Origin: Tetrapyrgos nigripes
Taxonomy: Eukaryota; Basidiomycota; Agaricomycetes; Agaricales; Campanellaceae
Direction of reading: 5' to 3'
Length of the DNA stretch: 64,000 nucleotides
Assembly (NCBI GenBank): GCA_013368315.1
Contig: JAACJM010000002.1
Location: 1,116,001-1,180,000, forward strand
Shown: in pieces, positions 11,311 through 22,100 of the stretch
How positions within the stretch are numbered: position 1 is the stretch's first letter
Layout: every line of letters starts with the position of its first letter
The notes under the pieces: model-generated
Seen by the model: the letters and a program-made list of their open reading frames with translations, nothing else
What the model was told of the DNA's origin: nothing
Database searches by the model: none
Made by a program: the position numbers and the translations under genes

Positions 11311-13078
11311 TTATAATCGGGCCCCAAAACAAACCTCGCCTTCTCCCCACCTTCCAATCGGATCCAAGGTGAATACAAGGTTGCGGACGCCGTACCTACA
11401 TGTAGGATAGGAGGAATATGAATATATGTTAACGTGTAGATGAAAAGAACACCGAGAGGATAAGCAGTGAAAATAGGAGAAATGGAAAGGGCATGGATGA
11501 TAGAGGCAATAGAACTGGTACTCACCCCCAATCATGCTGTGTATATCCCCCATATCCACCATGTTTATCGAAACAGAAGATAACGCCTTTGGTAGGTTCT
11601 CGAGCGCACCATTCGTTACCGTGGTCTAGAGTTACCAATGCATAAGAGGAAAATGTATTAGTATCCCAGCTCAGAGATGGGACGAAAGACTCGGACTCAC
11701 CATGCCCCGAAATCAATGCCTTCAAATTCTTCACCTTGTCCGTAAGAGCGTTCTAAAAAGGGCATTGGGTATCCGAGTCATGGATGCATGGATAATAAAG
11801 CGAAAGTGAAAGTGGTTTTGACGAAAAGGGATAAGAGACGCACCATTTAAACCAGGGTCCTTCGAGCCATCATGATCGAGGTTGGCTTGCAGGTCTTGGA
11901 CGAAATGACTGTACAACACCGATAGAAAACCATTCCAATACCAAAAACCTTCAGTCAGCAAACCGATCCGATCCTTCACTCAAATCACGTCGTAAAAAAG
12001 AGAAAAAACTCACGGCGGAATATGCACAAACGCCGAAGCTGCATCCATCTTACCGACTTCGTCCTCGACCCACCTTGCGACGGATTCACGCACCCAGTCG
12101 TCTATGCCTTGAGGATTGGGTGGGTTGGGTTCGGATGTATCGGCAAAGCCTCCTCGGGAATCGAAGAACCAGAGGATGAGAGAGGGTGGGGGGGCGTCTT
12201 GGGTTAGATAGACCTGGTTGGGTTGATAGATGTAAGTATATGGTAACATAGGCGATTTACAGAGGAATGAGTTGGACGTTGGACCGGGAGACGAATAAGG
12301 AGCGACAAAAAAAGTAAAGAGTACCACTCACAGGAACCCAATATTTGGCACATATTGATCATCTCCTCCTATCCCTGAAGGCGCAGTTCGTGTGTAGCTG
12401 AGCGGAGCAACAGCTTGCTCCCGTTTGATTTTGTCGAGATGGGTTATATTGTTTTAGCTGTCGTGGTTCTGGTTTCAATCAACCCGAGGGAAAAAAACGA
12501 ATAGAACGAGGAGATCAGTAGGGGAAGGAATGACGAGATGAGAAGAAGAAGGGAAGAATATTTGAAGGGTGGAGAATCAGAAGGCCGAGACGAGATACGC
12601 ACCCCTTGCGTTGTAGAGAAAGGAATCTTGAGGTCGTTGAGTGGTGCGACGATTTGATCAATGAGGGTAGTTGCGTTTTCTTTGAAGGTGTCTATGAACG
12701 GTCACGGTGAGAAGTGAGATAGACTAGAACGCACTCTCGCCGGTAATCGGGTTCCCTAAGAGCAGAGTAGCATAAGATTTTGAAAAAAGTCCAACAGCCC
12801 ATTAAGGACTGACCATTTAGCACGTTATGCAACCACATATCTCAGCGCCAAGATACGCCTTGAGCACGAAGATTACTCATACATAATCTGGTTTCTTATC
12901 CGCCAACACTGTCCTCATCAAGTTGACACTCGTCGCATCTTGTTCTGGACCCCAGGGCCCACGAATCCCAAGGATTTTCACCGAAATGTTGGTCAGAGAA
13001 GACGGTTGTCTTGAAGGTCCCGTCTGCACGAAAGTAAAGACGTGGTTTGTCTGGGTATGAATTGATGTCTGTGACGTT
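11311..13078 (-). pseudogene. Decayed calcineurin-like metallophosphoesterase
   Basis: Relic of a fungal calcineurin-like phosphoesterase related to the DCR2/PhoD-like group. Recognisable pieces in order: DINSYPDKPRLYFRADGTF, TTVFSDQHFGENPWDSW (metal site D-x-H), GPEQDATSVNLM, VLN-G then PITGES, DTFKENATTLIDQIVAPLND, NHDS, NITHLDKIKREQAVAPLSYT, LILWFFDSRGG, the exon-spanning GHDHGNEWC and a final VCFGARL. Damage: a one-base frame change around 12947-12969 between NPWDSW and GPEQD. The Asp of the NGD motif reads Asn (codon 12752-12754). The exon before it cannot be joined in frame. An in-frame TAA at 12454-12456 sits directly after NHDS, where CAA is expected. The C-terminal half still splices well, so decay is recent. 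No start exon or signal sequence was found upstream. Confidence 0.85.
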
Positions 13079-13079
13079 A

Positions 13080-13390
13080 ATTACGAGGTCGAAGAATGAG
13101 GCTGAGTTTTATACACTCCTTTTCCGCGTGTGGCTATGTTGCATTTGTGCCCCGGTTTTTTTCCGCGCTTCATTCCAATCTCATCCGAGTTGAGTTTCCG
13201 TGCAGCTTGTTCATGTGTCCAGTCTGGTGATAGCATGACATGGTCATTGAACACGCGTCTTGAGTAACCTTTCTGCGTCCAAAAAAAAATTCACGCTTTG
13301 TTTCGTTGACTTTCACATCAACTTCCAAATGGTGTTGTGTATCTGTATCGTCTAGTCCTGATTCTATAGCAAGTTCTATGTGATTCTATT
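13080..13390. other. Intergenic
   Basis: Contains TGGTGATAGCATGACATGG-like sequence and an A run. No ORF or site is supported. It separates the phosphoesterase relic from the protease-like fragment. Confidence 0.3.
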
Positions 13391-14476
13391 GTGTCAGTCT
13401 TGGATTCTGGAGGACTGATTGGCAATTGTTCTGGTAGACATAGACCTGAAGGGCTTCATCAGAGTCTAGTATGGGATGCAGATGAAAAATTTGAGTCTAC
13501 GCTGCATAAAGATATTTCTTGGATAATACTGGAAAAAGAAGAGACAAAACATCATGCAAAGAAAAAGCAATCAGGTAATTTTGTACCTATTGATATGACC
13601 AGTCTGGATTGCAATGAAATGAAGGACAAATCAATTTCAATTCTTTCAGAAGAAACCAGTGTATCTGAACAAGCTCCAAGTCATGATTATCCCACACTCA
13701 AGTGGTCTGCTAACAGTTGTGCATATGACTCTGCTCTCATGCTTCTTTATCATTTGTTCAGAACAGAAAGAGCTGCTTTTCTTGGTGAAAGTGATAATTT
13801 CTCCTCAATTTTAATGAATGAGCTTTCAGCCACTTTCCAGTCAAACTCATCAAACTATGCTGATATCAGAGATCAAATACGAAGACAGCTTTCTATAATT
13901 GATCCTGATGCTTTTCCAGATGGGGCTTATGCAGATACGAGCGATGTCCTGCAGGAGTTGATGCAGTCAGTCAATCCCACCACTAAGAGAACAGTTTTCT
14001 GCAGTAACAACCACTTCTCGCTTCGGGAGAGGATGCAACACAATCTCCTGTTGACTTGGACTACTGGTACTTGTCAGTCAACTCAAGCTTGCGTGTCTCA
14101 TTTTGTGGAGCCATGGGCTGATCAATGTCCCACTTGTCACTCAGACATGCTTCGGAAATACACATTCCAAAGATTCCCCAAATTTTTCCTAATGTCAATA
14201 CCTTATGAGTGCAATATGCAGATTCAGAATATCATACATGTGCCTCAAGGAGCTGAGTCAAAACAGTATCACATAAATGGTATTATTTATTTCGGAAATG
14301 ATCACTTCATCACTAGGATGTTTGATGGTGCCCATGAATGGGTCTATGACGGCATTGGAACTGGTATAGCAACAAAGTTATCTCCAGATGTCCAAGCTAA
14401 CAATGACGCTCTGGAATTCTTTGCACATAAGAAGGCTGTAGTCGTCCTTTATGTCTGTAGCGAAAATGGAATATAG
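13391..14476 (+). CDS. USP-like cysteine-protease domain fragment, no start codon
   Basis: An uninterrupted 361-codon frame that begins without an ATG; the first in-frame Met is residue 69, so it is probably an internal or terminal exon of a larger, possibly element-borne, protein. Residues 104-116 read KWSANSCAYDSAL, resembling the Cys box of ubiquitin-specific proteases, with Cys110 as candidate nucleophile. A treble-clef-like set of cysteines follows (GTCQSTQACVSHF, then DQCPTCHSD). Near the C terminus IIYFGNDHFITRMFDG carries the candidate His, and WVYDGIG a candidate Asp. The order Cys, zinc cysteines, His, Asp is that of USP-type peptidases. Codon use is more AT-rich than in flanking host genes, suggesting foreign or element origin. 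The target (ubiquitin or otherwise) is unknown. A dispersed-repeat relic follows its stop at about 14516. An OTU- or transposon-type protease is the alternative. Confidence 0.6.
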   Translation: MSVLDSGGLIGNCSGRHRPEGLHQSLVWDADEKFESTLHKDISWIILEKEETKHHAKKKQSGNFVPIDMTSLDCNEMKDKSISILSEETSVSEQAPSHDYPTLKWSANSCAYDSALMLLYHLFRTERAAFLGESDNFSSILMNELSATFQSNSSNYADIRDQIRRQLSIIDPDAFPDGAYADTSDVLQELMQSVNPTTKRTVFCSNNHFSLRERMQHNLLLTWTTGTCQSTQACVSHFVEPWADQCPTCHSDMLRKYTFQRFPKFFLMSIPYECNMQIQNIIHVPQGAESKQYHINGIIYFGNDHFITRMFDGAHEWVYDGIGTGIATKLSPDVQANNDALEFFAHKKAVVVLYVCSENGI

Positions 14477-14819
14477 TTTTCTTATTTAATTGACTGAACC
14501 CTGTGGCCTCGTACTCGCCACGCATTAGCGATGGCCCACACCCCTTTCATCTGAATAGTAGAAGTGACAATAGTAGTTTCAAGGGGTACCGCCAGTTCAA
14601 CTGTGGCAAGAAGGTCTGACGTTGGCAGGTTGAGGGAGTGCCAAAAGGCGGGTGTGACACAGCTAGTGGGGAAGCCAGTGTTAAGCCAAGCTCAGGCAGG
14701 ACAACCATTAACAGTCAACATGGATGGACGGTGGAGTCGAGTCGACACCGGACGCAGGAGTATAAGAGTTATGTGATTGAGGTGATTGGTAAGAATCATG
14801 TGATGCAATGCAGGAGGAA

Positions 14820-15690
14820 AATCAGTCCCTACAAACCCTTATACTACTGGGGAAAGGTGCCACTGCTTCGCATGGCAAGTTACGAGGCCCTCCTCAACAA
14901 AATCATACCAAAATTTCACTCTTGTATTGACTACATTGCAGCTACTTGCAAAGTAGTATGAGTGAAATAAGTTGGGAGTTTGAACCCGTGGAAAAGACTT
15001 TGAGGTTACTACAGGTTGCTAAGAGTATGACATAAATTAACCATAAATTAATGACAATGGAGAGGCAAGAATTATGAGGGCATCGAGGCTGAAGCCAAGC
15101 TTCAGAAGTGGAGGAAGTAGGGCAGCGAGTGCTGGCAAATCTCGGATAATAATTAGTATGGCCACACTTCCGGAGAGAAAGCCGTGGATGCAAGTAAGTA
15201 TCCCATGAAGCACGACGCTGGCACCTTGGGCGGCAATGCATATTTGGAAAGATCTCTTGGGCAAACATAAATGACGAATTTATGCTCGGCGCCGTAGCTA
15301 CTCCATATGGCTGTTCAGCCTCAAATTGGTCCCACATGGAGTAGACCCGGGCGAGCAAAAATGGCACTGAAAAATCCGAAATTTAAGTTTGCACAGAGAT
15401 CTTTGGAAATATACAACGCCGCCTAAGGTGTGGCAGTGAAGGCGAGATGAGTTGACCTGCTGGTATGACGTCAACAGTCGTTGGACCCAGTCCAGACTGA
15501 GTCTGGACATTTCAGGTTGTCGGGAAAGTAGAGACCGGCGTGGGGTGATGACTGGTGACGACTGGTGATGACACGCAGTGGTCATACAACCGATTGAGTG
15601 GCAACGAAAAGGGGTGGGAGTTTGAGGTCGTGGTAAAATTTTCGAGGTCGACATAAGTTAACTCGGCCTTTAAGAGGCCTCGTAAAAGTA
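14820..15690. mobile_element. Degenerate inverted-repeat element related to 40032-40998
   Basis: The left part reads GGGGAAAGGTGCCACTGC, then CTTCGCATGGCAAGTTACG and AGGCCC at about 14840-14893. The right end at about 15651-15687 reads GTCGACATAAGTTAACTCG, then GCCT...AGGCCTCGTAA. Both match the ends and internal segment of the better preserved copy at 40 kb. A GGGAGTTTGA motif recurs near both ends. No intact ORF with known function lies inside, so the copy is non-autonomous and decayed. Confidence 0.6.
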
Positions 15691-15875
15691 TCGGGAATTA
15701 CATGAAAATGTTAGAAATTGAAGTGCACGTTCTTGTCTCTTATTTGCTCCCTTGACTCACGGACAGTGGCGCACTGTGGCGCAAGCTTATTTCGCGTCTG
15801 GACAGTGCGGACATCCTATTTATTCAGACTTGCATACTGACATCTTGCTTGTGTTTGTTTTACATCTCGCACCTC

Positions 15876-16036
15876 AGTGTTCATCCTTCTGCGCTGAGGT
15901 GAGTAGCACTACTGTTACTATTTCTTATTTATCTTTACTGATGTTACCTATGTAGACTTACCGTCTATTCTATTAGGTAGCTAATATATTATAGTGTTCA
16001 TCCTTCTGCGCTGAGACTTACCGTCTATTCTATTAG
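15876..16036 (+). repeat. Tandem duplicate in which one copy lacks a 57-nt intron-like segment
   Basis: Copy 1 is a 23-nt block (15876-15898), then a 57-nt segment (15899-15955) that begins GTGAGT and ends TATGTAG, then a 21-nt block ACTTACCGTCTATTC..TAG (15956-15976). Copy 2 (15993-16036) is the same 23-nt and 21-nt blocks fused with nothing between. The missing piece has intron-like borders and a CTGAT branch-site-like motif near its 3' end. Seen directly; its origin by reverse transcription is an inference. Confidence 0.75.
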
Positions 16037-16872
16037 AAACACAATGAAAACGGGTACTGTACACTTATTTCAAAACGGGTGGACGGAATGGACAGAATGG
16101 TCTGTCAATACGGCTCAACCAATCAATGAATACGGGTTGAAAACGGGTCTGAGGTTTGAAAATTTTGGAAATGAAAACGGGTGCATTTCAATGAGAACGG
16201 GTGTGAATAAATGTGCAATCGGTCCAGCATAGATATCCAGGCATCGTCCGTCTGGACTGATTGCCATTGCAACGCTATACGATCGTGGTTAGAACACCCC
16301 GACGATTTTATTGATCCGGTCATTCACGAGGAGACGGCGAATCAGCTAGAGGAGGTGGAGCAGAAGAAGAGACTCCTGCGAAGACAATTATGATGAGATT
16401 ATCTGTCTTATACAGTAGCATGTATGAACATGCTCCTCTCGTCTTCCTCTTCTCATTTTGTTTCATTTCCGGTCACAAGAGTCTCCAACATCCTGCATCG
16501 CTCCCAGCATGGACTTTTCCGTATCCAGCATGCTAATCATCGGCATTACTCTACGTGTTTCCTTTTTTCCCCATTAAATTTCATATCTCTCTGTGGATTC
16601 TTGGGTTATTGGTGTAGTCTCTTAATGTTAATTTAGTACTATACGTTGTATCTTCAATGCGTTTCCTCGTTATTTCGCTTTATTCTTGCCGTACCAGTAT
16701 TTACTTTCTGTCATTCAATTCACAATAAATAGTTCCTAGCTTTCGTTGCAATTGATCAACTCAGATCGAGAACTTGACTTTGAGATTCATTAAATAGTAT
16801 GATTAAATAAAATTCCACCAACTAGTACCAACAGATCACAAAGGGGAGGGAACCAGTGCACTGTAGCTGCCT
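16037..16872. other. Intergenic with dispersed ACGGGT repeats
   Basis: AAACGGGT or close variants occur about six times between 16045 and 16205. The short frame 16211-16393 ends EETANQLEEVEQKKRLLRRQL and looks like a coiled-coil tail, but it has no visible start or partner exons. Nothing else supported. Confidence 0.3.
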
Positions 16873-18002
16873 CTATTGATTTGGCCAAGGAAGAGGACCA
16901 AAAGTACTGTCCATTTCATCGCGGAACTGATCCCTTTTCGTCCTTCTAAACGTTGCTTCTCCCCCAAACTGGTCAAACGTATGTTCCAAAGTAGCAATTG
17001 ATGGGTCAAAGTCGGTGAAATCGCCCTGTTGTATCCACCACGAATATTCAGGATAAGATCTCATGAAGATGTACTATTACTCACGGCCTGAAATCGCACT
17101 TCCTGTAGTACACCATCCTGGTTGACTATATCTGTAGGACCCGCAAGGATGAGATTACGGGTGTTGTCGACAGCGGAGTTTCTACATTGCAAAGAAAAAA
17201 GATCTCAGTACGATTGTACATCCAAGTCATCTAGATGTACTCACAGCAATCCGTCTTGCATATATCTGACTGACGTCTCGACAAAGGCTGTGTTCGCTCC
17301 GATCAGGATAGCCATTGCTTTTTGTCTTCTTTGTTCCTGAGTCAAGTGTGGGGTCGTGAGCTGGTTATTCCGTAACAAAGTTTCAAGCGAAAGATATCCA
17401 GCTCCGGCCATGTCTCTCATGACGATCCAGTTTCGGCCAGTCTGATCAGTACCATGGAAGAGGAGTCGACGGGCCTGAGTTTATTAATCATTGGATTTTG
17501 GTCAGATCTTCAACAGATGTTTGTATTTTGAATGTCACTCACAATTTCAAGCCGCTGAACTTCCGGTGCCATATCCCATCCGGGACTCGTGGGGATGGTC
17601 TTGGTGAGAGCTCGAATATTCACAACCCCATCGTCTGTCTGGGCAGGGAAAGTACCATGTATACTGTAAATCGCGCCGGAAGTGCCCCCTTGCCTGGCAT
17701 GGGTCAAACTGAATCGTGTTGGAGTTCCACCCACGTTGAAGGTGGCATCCCACTGCACCGGGGGAACACGCATTGCAGGGAAACGTTTAGCAAGACTGAC
17801 AGTGTCTGACTCAGAGGCATTAGTAGTTGAATTAAAATCTTGAAGATCCCGCGATACTATGGCACTTGAGATGCATTTCTAGAAATTAGCTGGCTGGGTA
17901 CACTGGGAGGTCGTAGTACTGTACCTACCGATGAGGCAACGCACATACAGTATACGCAACACCGAATAAAGCGAAAATTGAACGGGTAATTTGATACTTC
18001 AT
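16873..18002 (-). CDS. Secreted uncharacterised protein, 5 exons
   Basis: No confident family. The start at 18002 gives MKYQITRSIFALFGVAYT, a good signal peptide. The donor GTATGT straight after it is chosen because it alone keeps frame with exon 2 (ISSAIVSRDLQDFN). Exon 2 includes FPAMRVPPVQWDATFNVGGT and the conserved-looking GWDMAPEVQRLEI. Exon 3 reads ARRLLFHGTDQTGRNWIVMR. Exon 4 reads NSAVDNTRNLILAGPTDIV. The last exon reads GDFTDFDPSIATLEHTFDQF and ends in a basic stretch and PLPWPNQ. The pattern of a repeat-associated His/Asn-like loop followed by DFTDFD faintly recalls degenerate kinase-like proteins that are secreted by Agaricomycetes, but catalytic residues are not evident, so this is only a suggestion. 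All introns are GT-AG. A TATA-like motif lies about 100 nt upstream. Confidence 0.75.
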
Positions 18003-18099
18003 GATGATGGTGGGCACTTCCTGGGTGTGAGTGTAAGGAGATGAGTGAGTAGGAGAGAAGACCAGCTCTGCTCTGAGGTTAGCAAAAAATCCAAGGGGT

Positions 18100-18107
18100 A
18101 TTTATAC
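18100..18107 (-). promoter_or_regulatory. TATA-like motif for the secreted protein gene
   Basis: TATAAATA on the - strand, about 98 nt before the ATG at 18002. Confidence 0.35.
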
Positions 18108-20113
18108 CTCCCTCACCATGAGCTGGAATCTTCAAACTGGCTAGAAGCAGGTAAGTGCTAAGGAAGAAGCTAATTACCTGGCAGTGGCACCTGGTCAATG
18201 TGGGTGGCTTCCGGTTCCCAAGGAGGAGTGTATTATCCGGGCAACTTTGTTTCTAACATACTAGAGCGGGCGAGGGTAATATCGTACAGCCTCCGGTTGC
18301 TACGTTGGGCTCAGGTGCAATACCTACAGGAGTATCGGGTGGGGCAGGTCAGAGGACGGGGCTTTCAATCAATAGGGCGGTCGTTCTGCGCCTCCGAAAT
18401 CACTTCATCGGTGGCGTACTAGGACGTATTTTCCGTAACGAATTTCATTGACCGGCGCATGAACGCAGTTTCGACCACAACTTTCAACTTACATCATCGT
18501 GGTTTAACTGCGAATTCTCAGCCACATTTCTATGCTTTTGAATTATATGATTTCCAAAAAATCAGCATACCTGTCTTGCCTGGCCTCTACTCACTCCAAC
18601 AAGAATTCTACACGCAAGCACATCTCGCCAACGGTAGGCCCAATACACATTGTCCTGATTTATGTTCCAGCATGATAATTTCATGGCATACGACCTTTGC
18701 AATGTTGAGGATGTTTCCAAGATGAAACCGAATCCAATTAAGGCTATAGAGTATGTCAGTCAACAAGATCTGGACATAACAGAGTGAGTACTACATGATC
18801 CGACTATCCCTCCATGCTTCAAAGTTCAAGTTCCTATCATGGTTGTGGCTATGTAGGAGATAGGAGAATATTCTTACAGCCGTAAGTTGTACAAAGCTAG
18901 CCGTGGCCAACGATCCCCATTTGCCTTCGAAGACGCTATGTGCAAGGACCTGATGTCCGCTTCTCTACACATTTCTTCGGGGTTTTTCTGCCCTTTCCTC
19001 AATTCTCACTCAACTTCTTAACATCCATCTAATCCTCAATCTTTACCTTCATACCCTATCCAGTTTCGCTCTAATTTTATTGCAGGTGACGCCGCAAACA
19101 ACTCGCGTGTGTTGCTGGGTTGCGTTTTTGGCAGAAAATTACCGGCTTTCATTCATAGGCATAGAACTTCTTCATGAGATGACTCATGATCACCATATAC
19201 AATTTACTTCGCCTGGCCATGAATGCTGTTCACGCCACCTTATTTGCAAGAATTGAGGGCACTGGATCTCGTACGAATGGTGAATAGTATGGTTTCCAAA
19301 GTATTTCCATGCCAGCCTTCCTTCGTGTTCACCTCACCCCACCTTCTAAGCTTCCTTGCGCTACGATTGCAGCGGCTGCCTCGTTACCACGTTCATGATT
19401 CATTCCTTGAATTTATACTGATTTTAATTTCGATAATTATGTACTCACTGCGAGCTGGTAGATGCATACAAGTACCCATTGGCCTTTTTAAAAAAACACT
19501 GCGGCGTCGATGTTCGCAAATAAGGCAATATAGCGAGTCCGGACTTAACATGTTGACACTCAATGATTTATCCTATGCTGATCTCATTTGAGTTCAACTT
19601 GTTCCTCGTGGCTATGTATCGTAGGAGAAAGGATCTCTCCGACTGTATTCAACCCGTCAGCCCAGGCAGGGCCTGAATTGATCTAACCAATTGAAAAGTC
19701 TCAACAAATCATAGATAATTAGATGGGGAGGGAGACCGTCATGGGATCGTCTACGTATCTCTTATATGCTTTCAAAGCGACGATCACAAGCACTGGCTGG
19801 CTGTCCTCGAGCGTCCGCATTGCCATCAACATGGGGATGGACAAAGGACATGGAGATCATCAGGGCAAGGCTCAAGCTAACTTGAAGAATTGCTAGTTAT
19901 TTTGTCAACATTTTGGACACCTACTCAACAATACAACATACGCATAGACGACTATTTCTGCTACTCCTCCCTCTCCATAGGCGCCCATCGACAAACCCCG
20001 AAAGATAGCATCGCCAGAAAAATTTGCGCACTCTCTCTTACTACGACGGTACGCACCAAGCTGTCCATCGCTATTATATTCTCAACTCCATGCCATTCCC
20101 GCCCCATCTCCCT
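18108..20113. other. Intergenic with one isolated exon-like fragment
   Basis: Around 18671-18783 (+) an acceptor-like CCAG is followed by an open stretch reading NFMAYDLCNVEDVSKMKPNP and then a GTGAGT donor, so it resembles a genuine exon without recognisable partners. The remaining ORFs have no support. Confidence 0.3.
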
Positions 20114-20164
20114 CTTTTCTATGGTGTTCATTCTGTTAAAAAAATAAATTCCGAGCTCCAAAGG

Positions 20165-20350
20165 TTTGCGATTTCTTGACTTTGCGATTTTGCGACTTTA
20201 CGGTTTTGCAACTTTACGATTTTGCGACTTTGCGATATCTGACTTTGCGATTTCTTAACTTTGCGATTTTGCGACTTTGCAATTTCTGACCTTGCGATTT
20301 TCGATGTTGCGATTTCTGACCTAGCGATTTCTGACTTTGTGACTTCGATT
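20165..20350. repeat. Left subterminal TTGCGA(T/C)TTT repeat array
   Basis: Degenerate tandem motifs of roughly 9-18 bp, such as TTTGCGATTTCTGAC and TTTTGCGACTTTGCGA. The inverted counterpart lies at 21850-22070. Confidence 0.8.
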
Positions 20351-21849
20351 TTTCATTGCAACATACTAGTAACTACATAGGTAGCCAATAGATATCTAAA
20401 TCAAAGTAACTATACGGATGAATACTAGCCTTAGATCAAAACAATAGTACGTAGTAAAGGGAAGTACATAGACCAATCAGGTCTATGAATGAGCCTAGAA
20501 TAATGGAAAGATCACCACCTAAACATCTTTGTAGCGAAGTCAACGACGGAAGAGCTGGAATCGACGGAAAAGGAGCGATGCTGAGTGATTTGACGTGGGA
20601 GAGAAGGACGGTGCAGCGAATTCAAGTCCCTAAAGACCAGAAAAGAAGACGTTGGAGACCATAGACTGCAATAAATCGAGTGGATCTACGTACCTGCTCA
20701 CAATGCCGGTTAACAGAGCAAAAGTCCGAACTGAAGTCTAGACCCATTCAATGCCGGTCTGTACCTGAGACCTCCCACGGCTAAAGACAGCCAAATACCT
20801 TTAGCCATCGGTATTCCCTGGCAAACCCTAGTCGACCAATCAAGGACAGTAATTGACCAGCTAGACTGAAAATATATGACCACGCCCGTCCCTGGCTGAT
20901 TACAAGTCTGTTTGGTAGACAAAACGCATCAGACCAGCCAAATACGCGTATAGTGCAAGATAGTACTCACCTGCATACCAAAACCCTCTCCTAATGTATG
21001 CACCCTCATCCGTCAAAGCTTCGTCGCACTGTCTAAGGGGGAAATTTCCAGAACAACATGTTAGCCTCCAGAACAGGTGTGAACACGTACTGGGCCGGCA
21101 TATGGTATCTGATTCAAATCAAAGATGTTATCCATTGGGCAAGCAGGAGAGAACAGGGCGATGTGGGTTGTGATACACGTCAAAGCCACAGAGCGTGTGA
21201 AATATCACATCCGAGTCGATGAGCTGGCAGTAAGTACGGCATTCGGCATTCTCACACTCATTTTCCAGCCCCTATTGTTCAACGAGCACAGACTCCCAGC
21301 GGTTCATGCCTACAAAGCAATGAATGAGAGGTTGGAAGTCCCTTCTGTAAAGAAATATTACTACTTCAGAAAACCAGGGCAATTTGAGCAGCATACAAGT
21401 ATCTTTGACGGGTACCATATATATCTTGACGGGTACTTGATATCTTTTTGTACACATTAAACAAACTTGTAGGTTTGCATACCAAGAGTCATTTAAGTGT
21501 TGAGTTTGACCACCCACTCCCTATCTACTAGACACGTTACGTTAATGTCATGATAACGACCCATCCTTCCATTTCGATATTGGATTTGAATCCGTGATGT
21601 CTGTGGTAGGGTCCAAATGCAGCTTCCAAATGGGCCCTTTGACGACAGGTGGGAGTGACTAGATTTTGTTCTTGTAGTACATAGTTCATCTCAAACTGTG
21701 ATTCATCGTTGTTCTCTCACCACTTGTGCATGTTGAACTTCAGAAGTAAGCTTTTCTATCTTTTTACTTGCCACATGCAACAGTCAGTCGTTGGAGAAAC
21801 AATGACACGCAAGCAGGAAGGAAGAGGTTTGCTAATAGAAAATCATATG

Positions 21850-22070
21850 GAAGAACAAGGAACGTTGAAAAACTGGAAAGTCGGAAAAACGGCAAGTCGG
21901 AAAAATCAAAAGTCGGAAAAATGGAAAAATCAAAAGTCGCAAAACTGAAAGTAGCATAGACTCAAAAGTCGCAAAACTGAGAAGTCGCAAAACTGAAAGT
22001 AGCATAGACTTGAAAATGTAGCAAAGCTCAACCCAAAGCTCGGACCAGTCTCACAAAGTCGGAAAATGAT
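21850..22070. repeat. Right subterminal AAAGTCGCAAAA repeat array
   Basis: Repeats such as AAAAGTCGCAAAACTGA and AAAGTCGGAAAAATGG. The 41-nt unit around GAAAGTAGCATAGACT is nearly duplicated at 21948 and 21998. It is the inverted equivalent of the left array. Confidence 0.8.
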
Positions 22071-22100
22071 TTTTTTAACACTTTGAACACCATACTTTTC

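Larger units (their letters stand above)
20120..22094. mobile_element. 1975-bp inverted-repeat DNA element with 6-bp TSD
   Basis: The left end TATGGTGTTCATTCTGTTAA (20120 on) and the reverse complement of the right end, TATGGTGTTCAAAGTGTTAA (from 22094 inward), match and continue through an A7 run into a shared TTCCGA. Both ends are flanked by CTTTTC (20114-20119 and 22095-22100), a direct 6-bp target-site duplication. Next to each end lies a subterminal array of TTTTGCGACTTT-type motifs in opposite orientation (20165-20350, and 21850-22070 as AAAGTCGCAAAA), as expected of transposase-binding repeats. No transposase is visible, so it is non-autonomous. Two interior ORFs (21125-21460 +, 20710-20922 -) have no known domain. 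Confidence 0.85.

Noticed and set aside
20165..22070. CRISPR-like interpretation of the short regular repeats
   Set aside because: The repeats are degenerate, without unique spacers, in a eukaryotic genome, and mirror each other at element ends.
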